Source: JAMXLO01 sp964427005 (GTDB taxonomy: Bacteria; Pseudomonadota; Alphaproteobacteria; Acetobacterales; Acetobacteraceae). Taken from it: a stretch of DNA of 64,000 nt. Made by a program: the position numbers and the translations under genes. Numbering within the stretch: the first letter of the stretch is position 1; each line of letters begins with the position of its first letter. A model generated the notes under the pieces. It was not told where the DNA came from, ran no database searches, and saw nothing but the letters and a program-made list of their open reading frames with translations. Of the stretch, positions 24,287 through 33,129 are shown one piece after another. Where the stretch lies: NCBI GenBank assembly GCA_964427005.1, contig CAYRTL010000008.1, forward strand, positions 15,066 through 79,065. The letters run 5' to 3'.

Positions 24287-26371
24287 TCATATCGTCCCCA
24301 CCGTGCGGATACGTGCCCGCGGATGGATTTCCGCCTGCGCAAGAACGGGCGTTGCCGGCCGCGTGCGCTCGACGATGGCGCGGACATGGCTACGGACGCC
24401 ACCCGACGTCAGCAGCACAGAGGCCTCGCCGGAATTCGCAGCAGCGTCGAAGGCCGCCCGCAGCTTGTGCATGAACTCCTGCAGCTTGCTGGGGGCCATC
24501 GCCAATTGCCGGTCCTCCGGCGGGCCTACCAGCGCGTCAGCGAACTCGGCCTCCCATTCAGCCGAGAGCGTGACGAGTGGAATGTAGCCGGCCGGCCCGG
24601 TGTGGCTGTCACTGATCTGACGCGCCAACCTCGCTCGTACATGCGCGACGATGGCGGGAATGGCACGTGCGGCGCCACCGCATGCTTCCTGGATACCCTC
24701 AAGTATCGTGGGCAGGTCCCGTATCGAGACGCGTTCGCTGAGCAGAGTCTGCAGCACGCGCTGCACGCCGCCGACGGTGATCTGTGAGGGGATCAGGTCC
24801 GCGACCAGCTTCTGTTGTTCACGCGGCATCTCGTCCAGCAGCTTCTGGGTCTCGGCATACGAGAGCAGCTCCGCCATGTTCTCGCGCACAACCTCAGTCA
24901 GGTGTGTGGTCAGCACACTCGACGGATCAACGATTGTGCAGCCACGAAACATCGCCTCTTCTTTCAGCGCGGGATCAATCCAGATTGCCGGCAGACCAAA
25001 CGCTGGCTCGCGGGTGGGTTCGCCCGCAACCTCCGGAGTGCCGCCTTTCGGATCCATCGCCAGCAGCATGGTGGGACGCAGTTCGCCGGTCCCTGCTTCA
25101 ATCTCTTTCACGCGAATCGAATAGTGGTCGGCGCCGAGTTGCATATTGTCCTGGATGCGCACCGGCGGGAGAATGAAACCCATCTCGGCAGCGATCGCAC
25201 GGCGCAGTCCCTTGATCTGCTCCGTCAGCCGCGGAGCATCGCCGCCTGCCAATGCCAGTAGCCCATACCCGAGTTCCAGCCGGATCATGTCCATTCGCAG
25301 CGTGTCGCTGATCGGTTGTTCGGTGGCGACCACGGGAACGGGCACCTGCGGCGCCTTGTCAGATGGATGCCTGTAGCGCAGCCACGCGCCGCTTCCCGCC
25401 AGTCCGGCGAGCGCGAGGAAGGGCAATGTCGGCAGACCAGGAAGCAATGCAAGCACGCTTGCTGCACCTGCTGCCATGGCGAGCGGCTTCGGGCTGCTGC
25501 CGAGTTGCCGGATCAATGCGGTATCGGTGGTCCCCTCCATGCCACCTTTGGTCACCACGATGCCGGCAGCAGTGGACACGAGCAGCGCGGGGATCTGCGA
25601 TACCAGTCCGTCGCCGGCAGTCAGTGTGGTGAATGCGGCGGCTGCGTCCGCGAATGACATGCCGTGACGCAGCAAACCAATGGCAAACCCACCCAGGATG
25701 TTGATCACCGTGATGAGCAGCGCCGCGATGGCATCGCCGCGGACGAACTTTGCCGCACCGTCCATCGCACCGTAGAAACTGCTCTCCTCTTCGAGTTCAC
25801 GCCGACGCCGGCGCGCTTCCTTCTCGTCGATGATTCCGGAGGACAAGTCGGCGTCGATCGCCATCTGTTTACCCGGCATTGCATCGAGGCTGAACCGCGC
25901 AGCGACTTCGGCGATGCGACCTGAGCCTTTGGTGATGACCATGAAGTTCACCACCAGCAGGATCGAGAAGATGATCAGTCCGATCACCACGTCGCCGCCC
26001 ATCAGGAACCCGCCGAAGGCCGCCACAACGTGACCGGCAGCCAGCGGGCCCTCATTCCCGTGTGAAAGAATGAGGCGCGTGACCGCAACGTTAAGCGAGA
26101 GGCGCAGCAAGGTCGTCAACAGCAGCAGCGTGGGAAAGCTGGAGAAGTCCAGTGGGCGGTTGAGAAAGAGCGCAACCATCAGCACCAGGACCGCGGCTGT
26201 AATGGACAGTGCGAGACCCAGGTCGAGCAGCATTGTGGGCAGTGGCAGGATCAGCACCGAGAGAAGGACAACGACGCCGAACGCGAGGCCGACGTCGCTG
26301 CCCGGTGCGAATTGGCGGAGCCGGGAGGTTAAGCCGGAAAGGCTTCCTGAGGCAGCAATGACTTCAGCCAT
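24287..26371 (-). CDS. flhA: Flagellar type III export gate protein FlhA
   Basis: 694 residues with the normal FlhA plan: about eight N-terminal membrane helices (to roughly residue 330), the conserved cytoplasmic loop around GKQMAIDADLSSGIIDEKEARRRR, and a cytoplasmic C-terminal domain with LLSYAETQKLLDEMP and QRVLQTLLSERVSIRDLPTI. FlhA forms the nonameric ring of the export gate in the basal body. Length is standard. Eighteen bases separate it from the upstream regulator gene. Confidence 0.95.
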   Translation of the reverse strand: MAEVIAASGSLSGLTSRLRQFAPGSDVGLAFGVVVLLSVLILPLPTMLLDLGLALSITAAVLVLMVALFLNRPLDFSSFPTLLLLTTLLRLSLNVAVTRLILSHGNEGPLAAGHVVAAFGGFLMGGDVVIGLIIFSILLVVNFMVITKGSGRIAEVAARFSLDAMPGKQMAIDADLSSGIIDEKEARRRRRELEEESSFYGAMDGAAKFVRGDAIAALLITVINILGGFAIGLLRHGMSFADAAAAFTTLTAGDGLVSQIPALLVSTAAGIVVTKGGMEGTTDTALIRQLGSSPKPLAMAAGAASVLALLPGLPTLPFLALAGLAGSGAWLRYRHPSDKAPQVPVPVVATEQPISDTLRMDMIRLELGYGLLALAGGDAPRLTEQIKGLRRAIAAEMGFILPPVRIQDNMQLGADHYSIRVKEIEAGTGELRPTMLLAMDPKGGTPEVAGEPTREPAFGLPAIWIDPALKEEAMFRGCTIVDPSSVLTTHLTEVVRENMAELLSYAETQKLLDEMPREQQKLVADLIPSQITVGGVQRVLQTLLSERVSIRDLPTILEGIQEACGGAARAIPAIVAHVRARLARQISDSHTGPAGYIPLVTLSAEWEAEFADALVGPPEDRQLAMAPSKLQEFMHKLRAAFDAAANSGEASVLLTSGGVRSHVRAIVERTRPATPVLAQAEIHPRARIRTVGTI

Positions 26372-26389
26372 GGTTGCAATGCCGCTGGC

Positions 26390-27718
26390 TCACGCGGCCA
26401 CGCCGGCGACGGGCGGCGGCACCGCAATGCCCTGCGCAGCATACTCGCGCAGCTTGTTGCGAAGCGCGCGGATCGAAATGCCGAGGATAGTTGCCGCATG
26501 AGTGCGATTGCCCAACGTATGTCCGAGCGTTTCTATGATGAGATCGCGTTCGACTTCTTCCATGCGACGACCGACCAGAGAGGTAATGCCAGTCGTGGCG
26601 ACTGCGGTCGTGGTTGCGGCTGGAGGTCCCAGCTCGATCGCGTCAATCCCGATATCCGGCCCTTCCGCGAGCAGCACAGCCCGGTGAATGGCGTTCTCCA
26701 GTTCGCGCACGTTGCCGCGCCAGGTGTGCGACGTGAGTCGCAGCGACGCTTCACGTGAGAGCGGCCGGAACGGCAAACCATTCACATCGGCGTACCGCCT
26801 TACAAAGTGTTCCGCCAAGGCCGCAATGTCGCCAGGTCGCTCACGCAGGGGGGGAATGCGCAGCGACACGACATTCAAACGAAAATACAGATCCTCGCGA
26901 AAACTACCCCGCTGCACCTCGGCTGGAAGGTCACGGTTGGTGATGGCGAGAATGCGAACATTCACACGCACCGGCGCCGCTCCGCCAAGCCGATCGATTT
27001 CCTTCTCCTGCAGGGCGCGCAACAGCTTGGCTTGCAGGCGGACATCCATCTCGCTGATCTCGTCCAGCAGAAGCGTCCCGCCGTCGGCTGCCTCGAACTT
27101 GCCGACCCGACGCGCGATCGCGCCGGAAAAGGCTCCTTTCTCGTGCCCGAATAGCTCTGACTCCAGCAGGTTGTCGGGGATCGCCGCACAGTTCAGCGCG
27201 ACGAATGCACCGGCAGCGCGACGCGAACGGCGGTGGATGTGACGCGCGAGCACTTCCTTGCCAGTACCGGACTCGCCGCTAATGAGCACCGACGCCTCCG
27301 ATGCCGCCACTTGTTCAGCCCGGCGCACTGTCGCCTGCATCGCAGGGTCGCGCACCACCATGGCATGGCTTTCGCCGGCCGCGGCTTCCAGGATGGCGGC
27401 GATCAGGTCAGGATCGGGTGGAAGCGGCAGGAATTCCCGGGCACCCTCGCGAATGGCGCGGGCCGCGGCCTCCGCATCATCACCCGTGCCACAGGCGACC
27501 ACAGGGACTGCCATCCGTTCGGCCGAAAGGGCGCACACTACCGCACCCACGCCGTGCACGACGTCGCACAACACCAGATCGACACGTGCATCGGCGCGCA
27601 GCCGTGCGAGCGCGGTATCCGCATCGTCTGCCTGATCGAGCTTTGCGCCGCGGGCAATCGCCATGCGCGCCGCCTGGCCAAGCTCCCCCGCAAGCGAACC
27701 AATGATCAGGACGCGCAT
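26390..27718 (-). CDS. flbD: Sigma-54-dependent flagellar regulator, FlbD-like
   Basis: 442 residues: N-terminal receiver-like domain (1-110), AAA+ domain (about 120-350) with Walker A GESGTGKE, the sigma-54 contact loop GAFSGA (Ser replacing the usual Thr), Walker B GGTLLLDEISEMD, and a C-terminal Fis-type HTH (HTLGNRTHAATILGISIRALRNKLREY). FlbD of Caulobacter activates late and represses early flagellar genes from within the flagellar cluster. The receiver shows LVLCDVVHGVG around the usual phospho-acceptor position but lacks a convincing acidic pocket, as in FlbD. Confidence 0.88.
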   Translation of the reverse strand: MRVLIIGSLAGELGQAARMAIARGAKLDQADDADTALARLRADARVDLVLCDVVHGVGAVVCALSAERMAVPVVACGTGDDAEAAARAIREGAREFLPLPPDPDLIAAILEAAAGESHAMVVRDPAMQATVRRAEQVAASEASVLISGESGTGKEVLARHIHRRSRRAAGAFVALNCAAIPDNLLESELFGHEKGAFSGAIARRVGKFEAADGGTLLLDEISEMDVRLQAKLLRALQEKEIDRLGGAAPVRVNVRILAITNRDLPAEVQRGSFREDLYFRLNVVSLRIPPLRERPGDIAALAEHFVRRYADVNGLPFRPLSREASLRLTSHTWRGNVRELENAIHRAVLLAEGPDIGIDAIELGPPAATTTAVATTGITSLVGRRMEEVERDLIIETLGHTLGNRTHAATILGISIRALRNKLREYAAQGIAVPPPVAGVAA

Positions 27719-27723
27719 CGCGC

Positions 27724-28050
27724 CTAACTCGCCCGGTCCGTCTTGACGATTTCGGTCATCGTCACGCCGAGCCTGCTGTCGTCCACCATCACCACTTCGC
27801 CGCGCGCGACGAGGCGGTTGTTCACATAGATATCGATCGCCTCACCCAGCTTGCGGTCGAGTTCCACGACGGCGCCGCGACCCAGTTTCAGCAACTGACT
27901 GACCTGCATCGTGGCCTTGCCAAGAACCGCGCTGACAGTGACAGGAATGTCGTACACCGCCTCCAATTCACGCGCGCCGCGGGGCCCGCTGGCATCAACA
28001 TTGGACCCAGCGGTCTCCGTCAGTTCGGTCAGCTCCATGTCACCCGGCAT
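27724..28050 (-). CDS. fliN: Flagellar motor switch protein FliN
   Basis: 108 residues; the C-terminal SpoA domain is complete (YDIPVTVSAVLGKATMQVSQ, LLKLGRGAVVELDRKLGE, DIYVNNRLVARGEVVMVDD, LGVTMTEIV). FliN forms the bottom of the C-ring and helps dock the export ATPase complex through FliH. Its start overlaps the fliH end by 11 bases, and its stop is five bases before flbD. fliM is not in this window. Confidence 0.95.
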   Translation of the reverse strand: MPGDMELTELTETAGSNVDASGPRGARELEAVYDIPVTVSAVLGKATMQVSQLLKLGRGAVVELDRKLGEAIDIYVNNRLVARGEVVMVDDSRLGVTMTEIVKTDRAS

Positions 28051-28699
28051 CGGCCGTCTCCCTGATTGTCATGTCGCTCCGCAGCAGTCCTTCGGGGACG
28101 AGCACAGCGGCTACTTGTTTCCACAGCGCTGCGGCATCGCGCCTGGCCGTGCCGTTGTGCCAGGTGACTCTCACATCACCTGGTTGAATGCCTTCGCATT
28201 CAACGGTCTGCACACGGGCCGCAAGGTCCGAATCGAGCCGCCCGATTTCCTGCGCAACGGCTGCGGCGGTACGTGGATGCGCGCGCACCGTGATCGCCGA
28301 CTCCTGCGTCAGGGCAGGAAGGACGGTGCGAATGAGGGCTTGCACTTCTGCATCACCGTACCGCGCGCAAAGGGTTGGGAATGTCGCCGCCAGGCTGTCC
28401 AGCAGCAGTTGCGCGGTAGCCTGGGCCGAAATGTCCGCCTGCGTTGCAGCCAGTTCACGCTCCGCCGTGAGCTGTTCGGCAATCGCGGTCAGCGCCTGCC
28501 GGGTCGTAACGCCATCGGCCTTGGCACCCTCTTCCAGGCCCGCGGCGTATCCCTCGCGCCAGGCAGCCTCTCGCGCAGCGGTCACTTCGGCCACCGAGAA
28601 TACCGGCTCGATCACCTCGGGCTCGGGTGCAACATCCGCCACGTCGAAATCCTCGGCGAACAGTCCGCCCATCTTCGCATTATGAGCAAAGCCGTCCAT
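28040..28699 (-). CDS. fliH: Flagellar assembly protein FliH-like
   Basis: 219 residues. The N-terminus carries the short conserved patch (GGLFAEDFDV), then the alanine- and glutamate-rich helix AAREAAWREGYAAGLEEG with GxxxG-like spacing, and a C-terminal V-ATPase subunit-E-like half (VRAHPRTAAAVAQEI, PGDVRVTWHNGTARRD). FliH dimers hold and regulate the export ATPase FliI at the C-ring. It abuts fliG directly and overlaps fliN. Sequence is weakly conserved in general, so the position strengthens the call. Confidence 0.85.
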   Translation of the reverse strand: MDGFAHNAKMGGLFAEDFDVADVAPEPEVIEPVFSVAEVTAAREAAWREGYAAGLEEGAKADGVTTRQALTAIAEQLTAERELAATQADISAQATAQLLLDSLAATFPTLCARYGDAEVQALIRTVLPALTQESAITVRAHPRTAAAVAQEIGRLDSDLAARVQTVECEGIQPGDVRVTWHNGTARRDAAALWKQVAAVLVPEGLLRSDMTIRETADAG

Positions 28700-29713
28700 C
28701 TAATAGACCATCTCCTCGTCCTTGCTCTCGGCGATCTCGATAGCACCCTGACTCGCCAGCTCCTTCGCCAGCGCGACGATACCGGCCTGCGCCTCATCTA
28801 CGTCGCGCAGCCGCACTGGCCCGAGTGCCTCCATGTCATCCTTCAAGATCTTGCCCGCACGTTCCGACATGTTCTTGAAGAACATTTCGCGCAGCTTTTC
28901 CGATGCGCCCTTCAGCGCAATCGGCAGCTTATCCTTCTCGATCGCGCGCAACAGCACCTGCACTGCCTGCGGTGTCAGCCGGACCAGATCATCGAAGGTG
29001 AACATCAGCGCCTTGATACGCTCCGCCGATTCGCGATTCCGCTCCTCCAACGCCGCGATGAATCTGGTTTCGGATTGACGATCAAGATTGTTGAAGATGT
29101 CGGCCATCATCTCGTGCGCATCGCGCCGCGTGCTGCGCGCGAGGTTGGACATGAATTCCATGCGCAGCGTCCGCTCGACCCCGTCCAGAACGTCCTTTTG
29201 CACGCTTTCCATGCGCAACATGCGCATAACCACTTCCATCGCGAAGGAATCCGGTAGCAGTGTCAGAACCCGCGCAGCATGGTCCGCGCGTACTTTGGAG
29301 AGCACGACGGCAACGGTCTGCGGATATTCGTTCTTCAGGTAATTCGCCAGCACCCCCTCATGTACATTGCCCAGCTTGTCCCACATCGTGCGCCCGGCCG
29401 GACCACGGATTTCCTCCATGATTTGGGACGCGCGCTCGCGCGGTAAAGTCTTCTGCAACAGCCGCTCAGTGCTTTCGTAGCTGCCAACGAGATTCCCAGC
29501 CGCACCCATGTGATCGACAAAATCGAGACACAGGCGTTCCACAACCTCAGATCGCACCGCGCCCAGTTGCGACATGGCCGACGAGATGTCCTTGATCTCG
29601 TCTTCATGCATCATGGAGAACAGCCGCGTGCACTGCTCCTCACCCAATGCGAGCATCAGGATCGCAGCCTTCTGCGCACCGCTGATCGCACGGTAATCTT
29701 CCGACTTCAGCAC
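28700..29713 (-). CDS. fliG: Flagellar motor switch protein FliG
   Basis: 337 residues from the GTG at 29713, which is one base after the fliF stop and has AGGAG within the fliF end. FliG armadillo and C-terminal torque domains are evident: LSGAQ-like AISGAQKAAILMLALGEE, LPRERASQIMEEIRGPAGR, EYPQTVAVVLSKV, the MFTFDDLVRL motif and the charged torque helix with EKLREMFFKNMSERAGKIL. FliG links the MS-ring to the C-ring and meets the stator. Confidence 0.95.
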   Translation of the reverse strand: MLKSEDYRAISGAQKAAILMLALGEEQCTRLFSMMHEDEIKDISSAMSQLGAVRSEVVERLCLDFVDHMGAAGNLVGSYESTERLLQKTLPRERASQIMEEIRGPAGRTMWDKLGNVHEGVLANYLKNEYPQTVAVVLSKVRADHAARVLTLLPDSFAMEVVMRMLRMESVQKDVLDGVERTLRMEFMSNLARSTRRDAHEMMADIFNNLDRQSETRFIAALEERNRESAERIKALMFTFDDLVRLTPQAVQVLLRAIEKDKLPIALKGASEKLREMFFKNMSERAGKILKDDMEALGPVRLRDVDEAQAGIVALAKELASQGAIEIAESKDEEMVY

Positions 29714-29714
29714 C

Positions 29715-31361
29715 TCAACCGTTCTCCTGCACCATCCAACCTCGAACGATAGACAGAGTTTCTTCCGGGTGCTTCTCGACCAATTCTCCAATGCGGCGCA
29801 GCGACGAAGCGCGCATCTGTCCCTCGATCTGCGCGATGTTCACCATGCTCTCATCTTCGAGCATTGGTGGTGGCGGGCTTGCCGCGATGACCTGCGTTGA
29901 CGGTGTGGGCAGTGCGGCACCTGCCGAGCCAATGAGCGAGGCCATTGTCGTGCCGCCGCCCGTAAGCGCAGCAGGTGCCACCGAGGTAATGCGCAAGACC
30001 ATCGGCCGCAGAACAACCAGCAGTGTAAGAACGCCAATCACGCCGAACAGGGCAGTTTGTGCGAGGTGCAGCAGATCAGCCTTCTGCAGGTTCAGGCCAA
30101 ACAGGCCCGTGTCATCCGCGACAGGCGCCGCATCCTCTGACGCGAACCGCATGCTCACCACTTCGACGTGGTCGCCGCGCTTTTCGTCATAACCGATGGC
30201 GCTCTTCACCAGACCGCTGATCCGATCAAGCTCCTCAGCCGCACGCGGTTGCCAGGCGTGCTTGCCGTCAGGTCCGACACGGTCGGTCCCGTCGACCATC
30301 ACCGCCAGACTGATGCGATCTATTTGGGGCTGCTCGTGGATCAGCGTACGGACTGTCCTGCTGATCTCGTAATTGGTCGTCTCTTCCTGACGCGCCTCCT
30401 GCGAGCCAGCGGCTTCGCGGCCTGCATCGGCATTAGGCAGGTTGTTCTGCACAGTAACGGCACTACTTGGTTCGGTGTTCTTCGAGTTACTGGTGACTGC
30501 CTGCGTACTCCGGGTGACCTGCCCATCAGGGTCGTAGCGTTCCTCGGTCTGGTTCACACGATCGAAGCTCATACGCACCGCTGCCTCGGCACGGACATGG
30601 CCGGTGCCCAATGTGCGCTCCAGCATCTCCTCGACCGCACGCGACAGACGCAGTTCGGTGCCGCGCCGCAGCTCCTCGGTGGAAAGCGCCTCGGTCACCG
30701 CTCCCACTGGCTCACCGGCACGCGCGAGCAGGCCGCCACGTGAATCCACGACAGCGATATTCTGCGGCCGCAGGCCCGGCACCGCGGCGGCGACCAGGTT
30801 GAGAATCGCCTGGATGCCTTCCCGATCCAGCCGCCCAACCCCTGCCATGGTAAGCATGACGCTTGCCTGCGCGTCCTGGCGATCACGCGCGAACGGCTCA
30901 CGCCGCGGCAGCACGAGATGAACACGCACGGCGCGGATGCCCTGCATGGCACGAATCGTGCGCGCGATCTCACCTTCCAGCGCGCGGGTCTCGTTGATCT
31001 TCTGCTGAAATTCGGTGGCGGCCAGGCCGTCGGAACGATCGAAGATCTCATAGCCGATGGAGCCGCCGGCAGGCAGGCCTTCTCGGGCCAGGGCCAGCCG
31101 TGCCTCGGCGACCTGGTCGCTTGGCACCAGGATGCGGCTGCCGTTGGCAGCGATGCTGTATTGGATGTGCCGCCGGGCAAGCTGGTCCACGACCTGGGAC
31201 GAATCACGCAGGTCAAGGTCGCCGTAGAGCAGCGCCATCGGCTCGGTGCCGCCCCGCAGCACCATCAGCGCCAGCATGCCAAACATGCCAAGAGCGACGG
31301 CGCCCATCGCGACGAGCCGAGCGGCGCCCAAAGCCCGCAGCCCTTCCACGAGGGCTTTCAT
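29715..31361 (-). CDS. fliF: Flagellar MS-ring protein FliF
   Basis: 548 residues from the ATG at 31361 (AGAGG eight bases upstream; a GTG at 31370 is an alternative). One N-terminal helix (LVAMGAVALGMFGMLALMVL), ring-building motifs (YGDLDLRDSSQVVDQL, the RLALAREGLPAGGSIGYEIF motif) and a second helix near residue 445 (AQTALFGVIGVLTLLVVLRP) are standard. The C-terminal tail that binds FliG is encoded next to fliG. It is the first gene of the leftward flagellar operon, and its promoter should lie in 31362-31594. Confidence 0.95.
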   Translation of the reverse strand: MKALVEGLRALGAARLVAMGAVALGMFGMLALMVLRGGTEPMALLYGDLDLRDSSQVVDQLARRHIQYSIAANGSRILVPSDQVAEARLALAREGLPAGGSIGYEIFDRSDGLAATEFQQKINETRALEGEIARTIRAMQGIRAVRVHLVLPRREPFARDRQDAQASVMLTMAGVGRLDREGIQAILNLVAAAVPGLRPQNIAVVDSRGGLLARAGEPVGAVTEALSTEELRRGTELRLSRAVEEMLERTLGTGHVRAEAAVRMSFDRVNQTEERYDPDGQVTRSTQAVTSNSKNTEPSSAVTVQNNLPNADAGREAAGSQEARQEETTNYEISRTVRTLIHEQPQIDRISLAVMVDGTDRVGPDGKHAWQPRAAEELDRISGLVKSAIGYDEKRGDHVEVVSMRFASEDAAPVADDTGLFGLNLQKADLLHLAQTALFGVIGVLTLLVVLRPMVLRITSVAPAALTGGGTTMASLIGSAGAALPTPSTQVIAASPPPPMLEDESMVNIAQIEGQMRASSLRRIGELVEKHPEETLSIVRGWMVQENG

Positions 31362-31594
31362 GACTATCACCTCTGCGCCCGCGCGCGAGCGCGCGTTGCA
31401 TGGCCTGGCGCGTTTTCCGGCCGCCCGGCCTTTTGCCGTTGCGCGCAGAGTGACTCGTCGCGCTTACCCTGCCGTTAACAACGCGGCACATTGTGCCGGG
31501 CTGGCATTCCTTCGCCCCGGCTCGACGCTGGATTTCCGTGACGTTCCAATGTTCTTTCTATAATGATCGGTGGAACCAACGGGTTGGAGTAATT
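31362..31594. promoter_or_regulatory. Divergent control region of the flagellar operon and the 31.6 kb cluster
   Basis: This 233-base spacer separates two divergent operons. It holds a 13-base palindrome, GGCACA-T-TGTGCC (31485-31497), of operator type, and GC-alternating sequence near the fliF start. I looked for a -24/-12 sigma-54 promoter (GG-N10-GC) and did not find a convincing one on either strand in the part I inspected. Which regulator binds is unknown; FlbD is an obvious candidate but its recognition sequence was not matched. Confidence 0.35.
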
Positions 31595-33097
31595 GTGAGC
31601 AGGCAGTTCCTGCGGCGGATCGCGTTGCCGCTGGTCATCGCACTTTTCTGGGTTCCCCTCGCCGTCGCGCAGGACAGGCCATTGCTGCGGGTCATGGTGT
31701 CGGACAGCGGGCGCGCCACCTTCGACAGCCTGCTCGACGCCATGGCGGAGAACGCCGGGCTCACCGGCCAGCTTGCGGTCAGTTCCGCCGCGTCCCTGCA
31801 GGTCTTGCGCACCTTCTGCCGGAATACGACCGATACCAGCCCGCAAATCGCGATGGCCACGCATCGCATGACTTCTTCACTTGCCGCGGAGTGCGCGAAG
31901 AACGGTGCGGACGATGTGGCTGTCGTTGAAATGGCGCGGGACCCGCTGATCCTCGCGGTTCGCAGTGGCAGCCCGCTGACCGGCCTGACCACCCGGCAGA
32001 TCTACCTCGCCATTGCCCGTGAAGTCCCCTATCGCGACGAATTCGTCCGCAACACCTCCGTCCGCTGGTCGGACATCGATCCCAATTTGCCGGCGCAAGA
32101 CATCCGGTTCCAGTTGCCGCTGCGCGACGAAGGCAGCCGCGCGACGCTGGATTCGCTGGTGCTGCAGGCAGGTTGCCGCAATGAAGTGCCAATCAAGCTG
32201 ATCTTCTCCGCCCAGCAGCGGACATTGCGATGCATCACCACGCGGACCGATCGAGTCAGGGAATTGCCGCGCGCACAGGCCATGCGCGCCCTCCTGGATG
32301 CACCGGTCGGTACAGTCGGCGTGCTCTCGCAGAGGGAGCTGAATGAGGCGAACGGCGAACTCGTTGGCCTCGCTCTGGATGGGACGGCGCCGACTCCCGC
32401 GGCAATACAGACCGGTGCCTATGATTTCTCCGGTTCGTTGTGGCTGTACGCCAACCGTGATCGCAGCGCGCAGGCATCCGAAGTGGCAGCGGCCGTGGAG
32501 CGGATCCTCGCGCAGGCTCAGAGCGACGAGATCATCGGCGCGAATGGTCTGGTGGTGAAACTGGGCGAGGTGCCACTACCTGCCGATGAACAGGCCGCGC
32601 AGCGTACGGCACTGGCGACCAGCGATCAAGGCTACAGCCTGCAATACCTGATGGATTGGGTCACCGAGACGGCATCAGGGGCGTGGCGCATGTTCGGTCC
32701 CAGGACCATGCAGGCTGCATGGAGCGGGACCGACACCTCGATGGATTTCAGGAGCCTGATGGACATTGCGGGATACCAGGTCACCGATATCCAGTCGTCT
32801 ATCGGCATCATACCTGGTGCCAGCATGACCTTTGGTCTCGCGCGCGAAATGTCCGACGCCGACCATGAGTATCTGGAGCGCGTCCTGCGCCGCGATTGGT
32901 TGGTGCGGCCGGGTGCACTCTCCGCGATCCAGCGCAGGATCATCCATTCGATCATTGGCGTACAGGAAGTTGGTGGCTTCGAGGTCACCAAGGTCGTCGT
33001 CGACTTCCTGCCGCTGCCAAATGTCTCCCTGGTAGTCAGTCCGAAGAACGGCTACGCCGCCCAGCAGCAAGCTGCGGCTGCTGTTCATTCCGAATAG
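31595..33097 (+). CDS. Exported PstS-like substrate-binding domain protein with unknown C-terminal domain
   Basis: 500 residues from the GTG at 31595 (TGGAG upstream; signal peptide RQFLRRIALPLVIALFWVPL, then AVAQD). Residues ~25-320 resemble the PBP-like domain of phosphate-binding PstS proteins (AENAGLTGQL, DDVAVVEMARDPLILAVRSG, GLTTRQIYLAIAREVPY, DFSGSLWLYANRD). The remaining ~170 residues (WRMFGPRTMQAAWSG to the end) have no recognised relative; VEVVDF-like KVVVDFLPLPN may be a beta-strand core. No Pst permease or ATPase genes lie nearby, so uptake of phosphate is doubtful. First gene of the unusual rightward cluster. Confidence 0.6.
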   Translation: MSRQFLRRIALPLVIALFWVPLAVAQDRPLLRVMVSDSGRATFDSLLDAMAENAGLTGQLAVSSAASLQVLRTFCRNTTDTSPQIAMATHRMTSSLAAECAKNGADDVAVVEMARDPLILAVRSGSPLTGLTTRQIYLAIAREVPYRDEFVRNTSVRWSDIDPNLPAQDIRFQLPLRDEGSRATLDSLVLQAGCRNEVPIKLIFSAQQRTLRCITTRTDRVRELPRAQAMRALLDAPVGTVGVLSQRELNEANGELVGLALDGTAPTPAAIQTGAYDFSGSLWLYANRDRSAQASEVAAAVERILAQAQSDEIIGANGLVVKLGEVPLPADEQAAQRTALATSDQGYSLQYLMDWVTETASGAWRMFGPRTMQAAWSGTDTSMDFRSLMDIAGYQVTDIQSSIGIIPGASMTFGLAREMSDADHEYLERVLRRDWLVRPGALSAIQRRIIHSIIGVQEVGGFEVTKVVVDFLPLPNVSLVVSPKNGYAAQQQAAAAVHSE

Positions 33098-33129
33098 CGG
33101 TGCGCTTGGCACTTGAAGGAGGACATTCC

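Noticed and set aside
27911..29257. 448-codon plus-strand frame across fliN, fliH and fliG
   Set aside because: Covers three confidently identified flagellar genes in antisense and has no protein-family signature.
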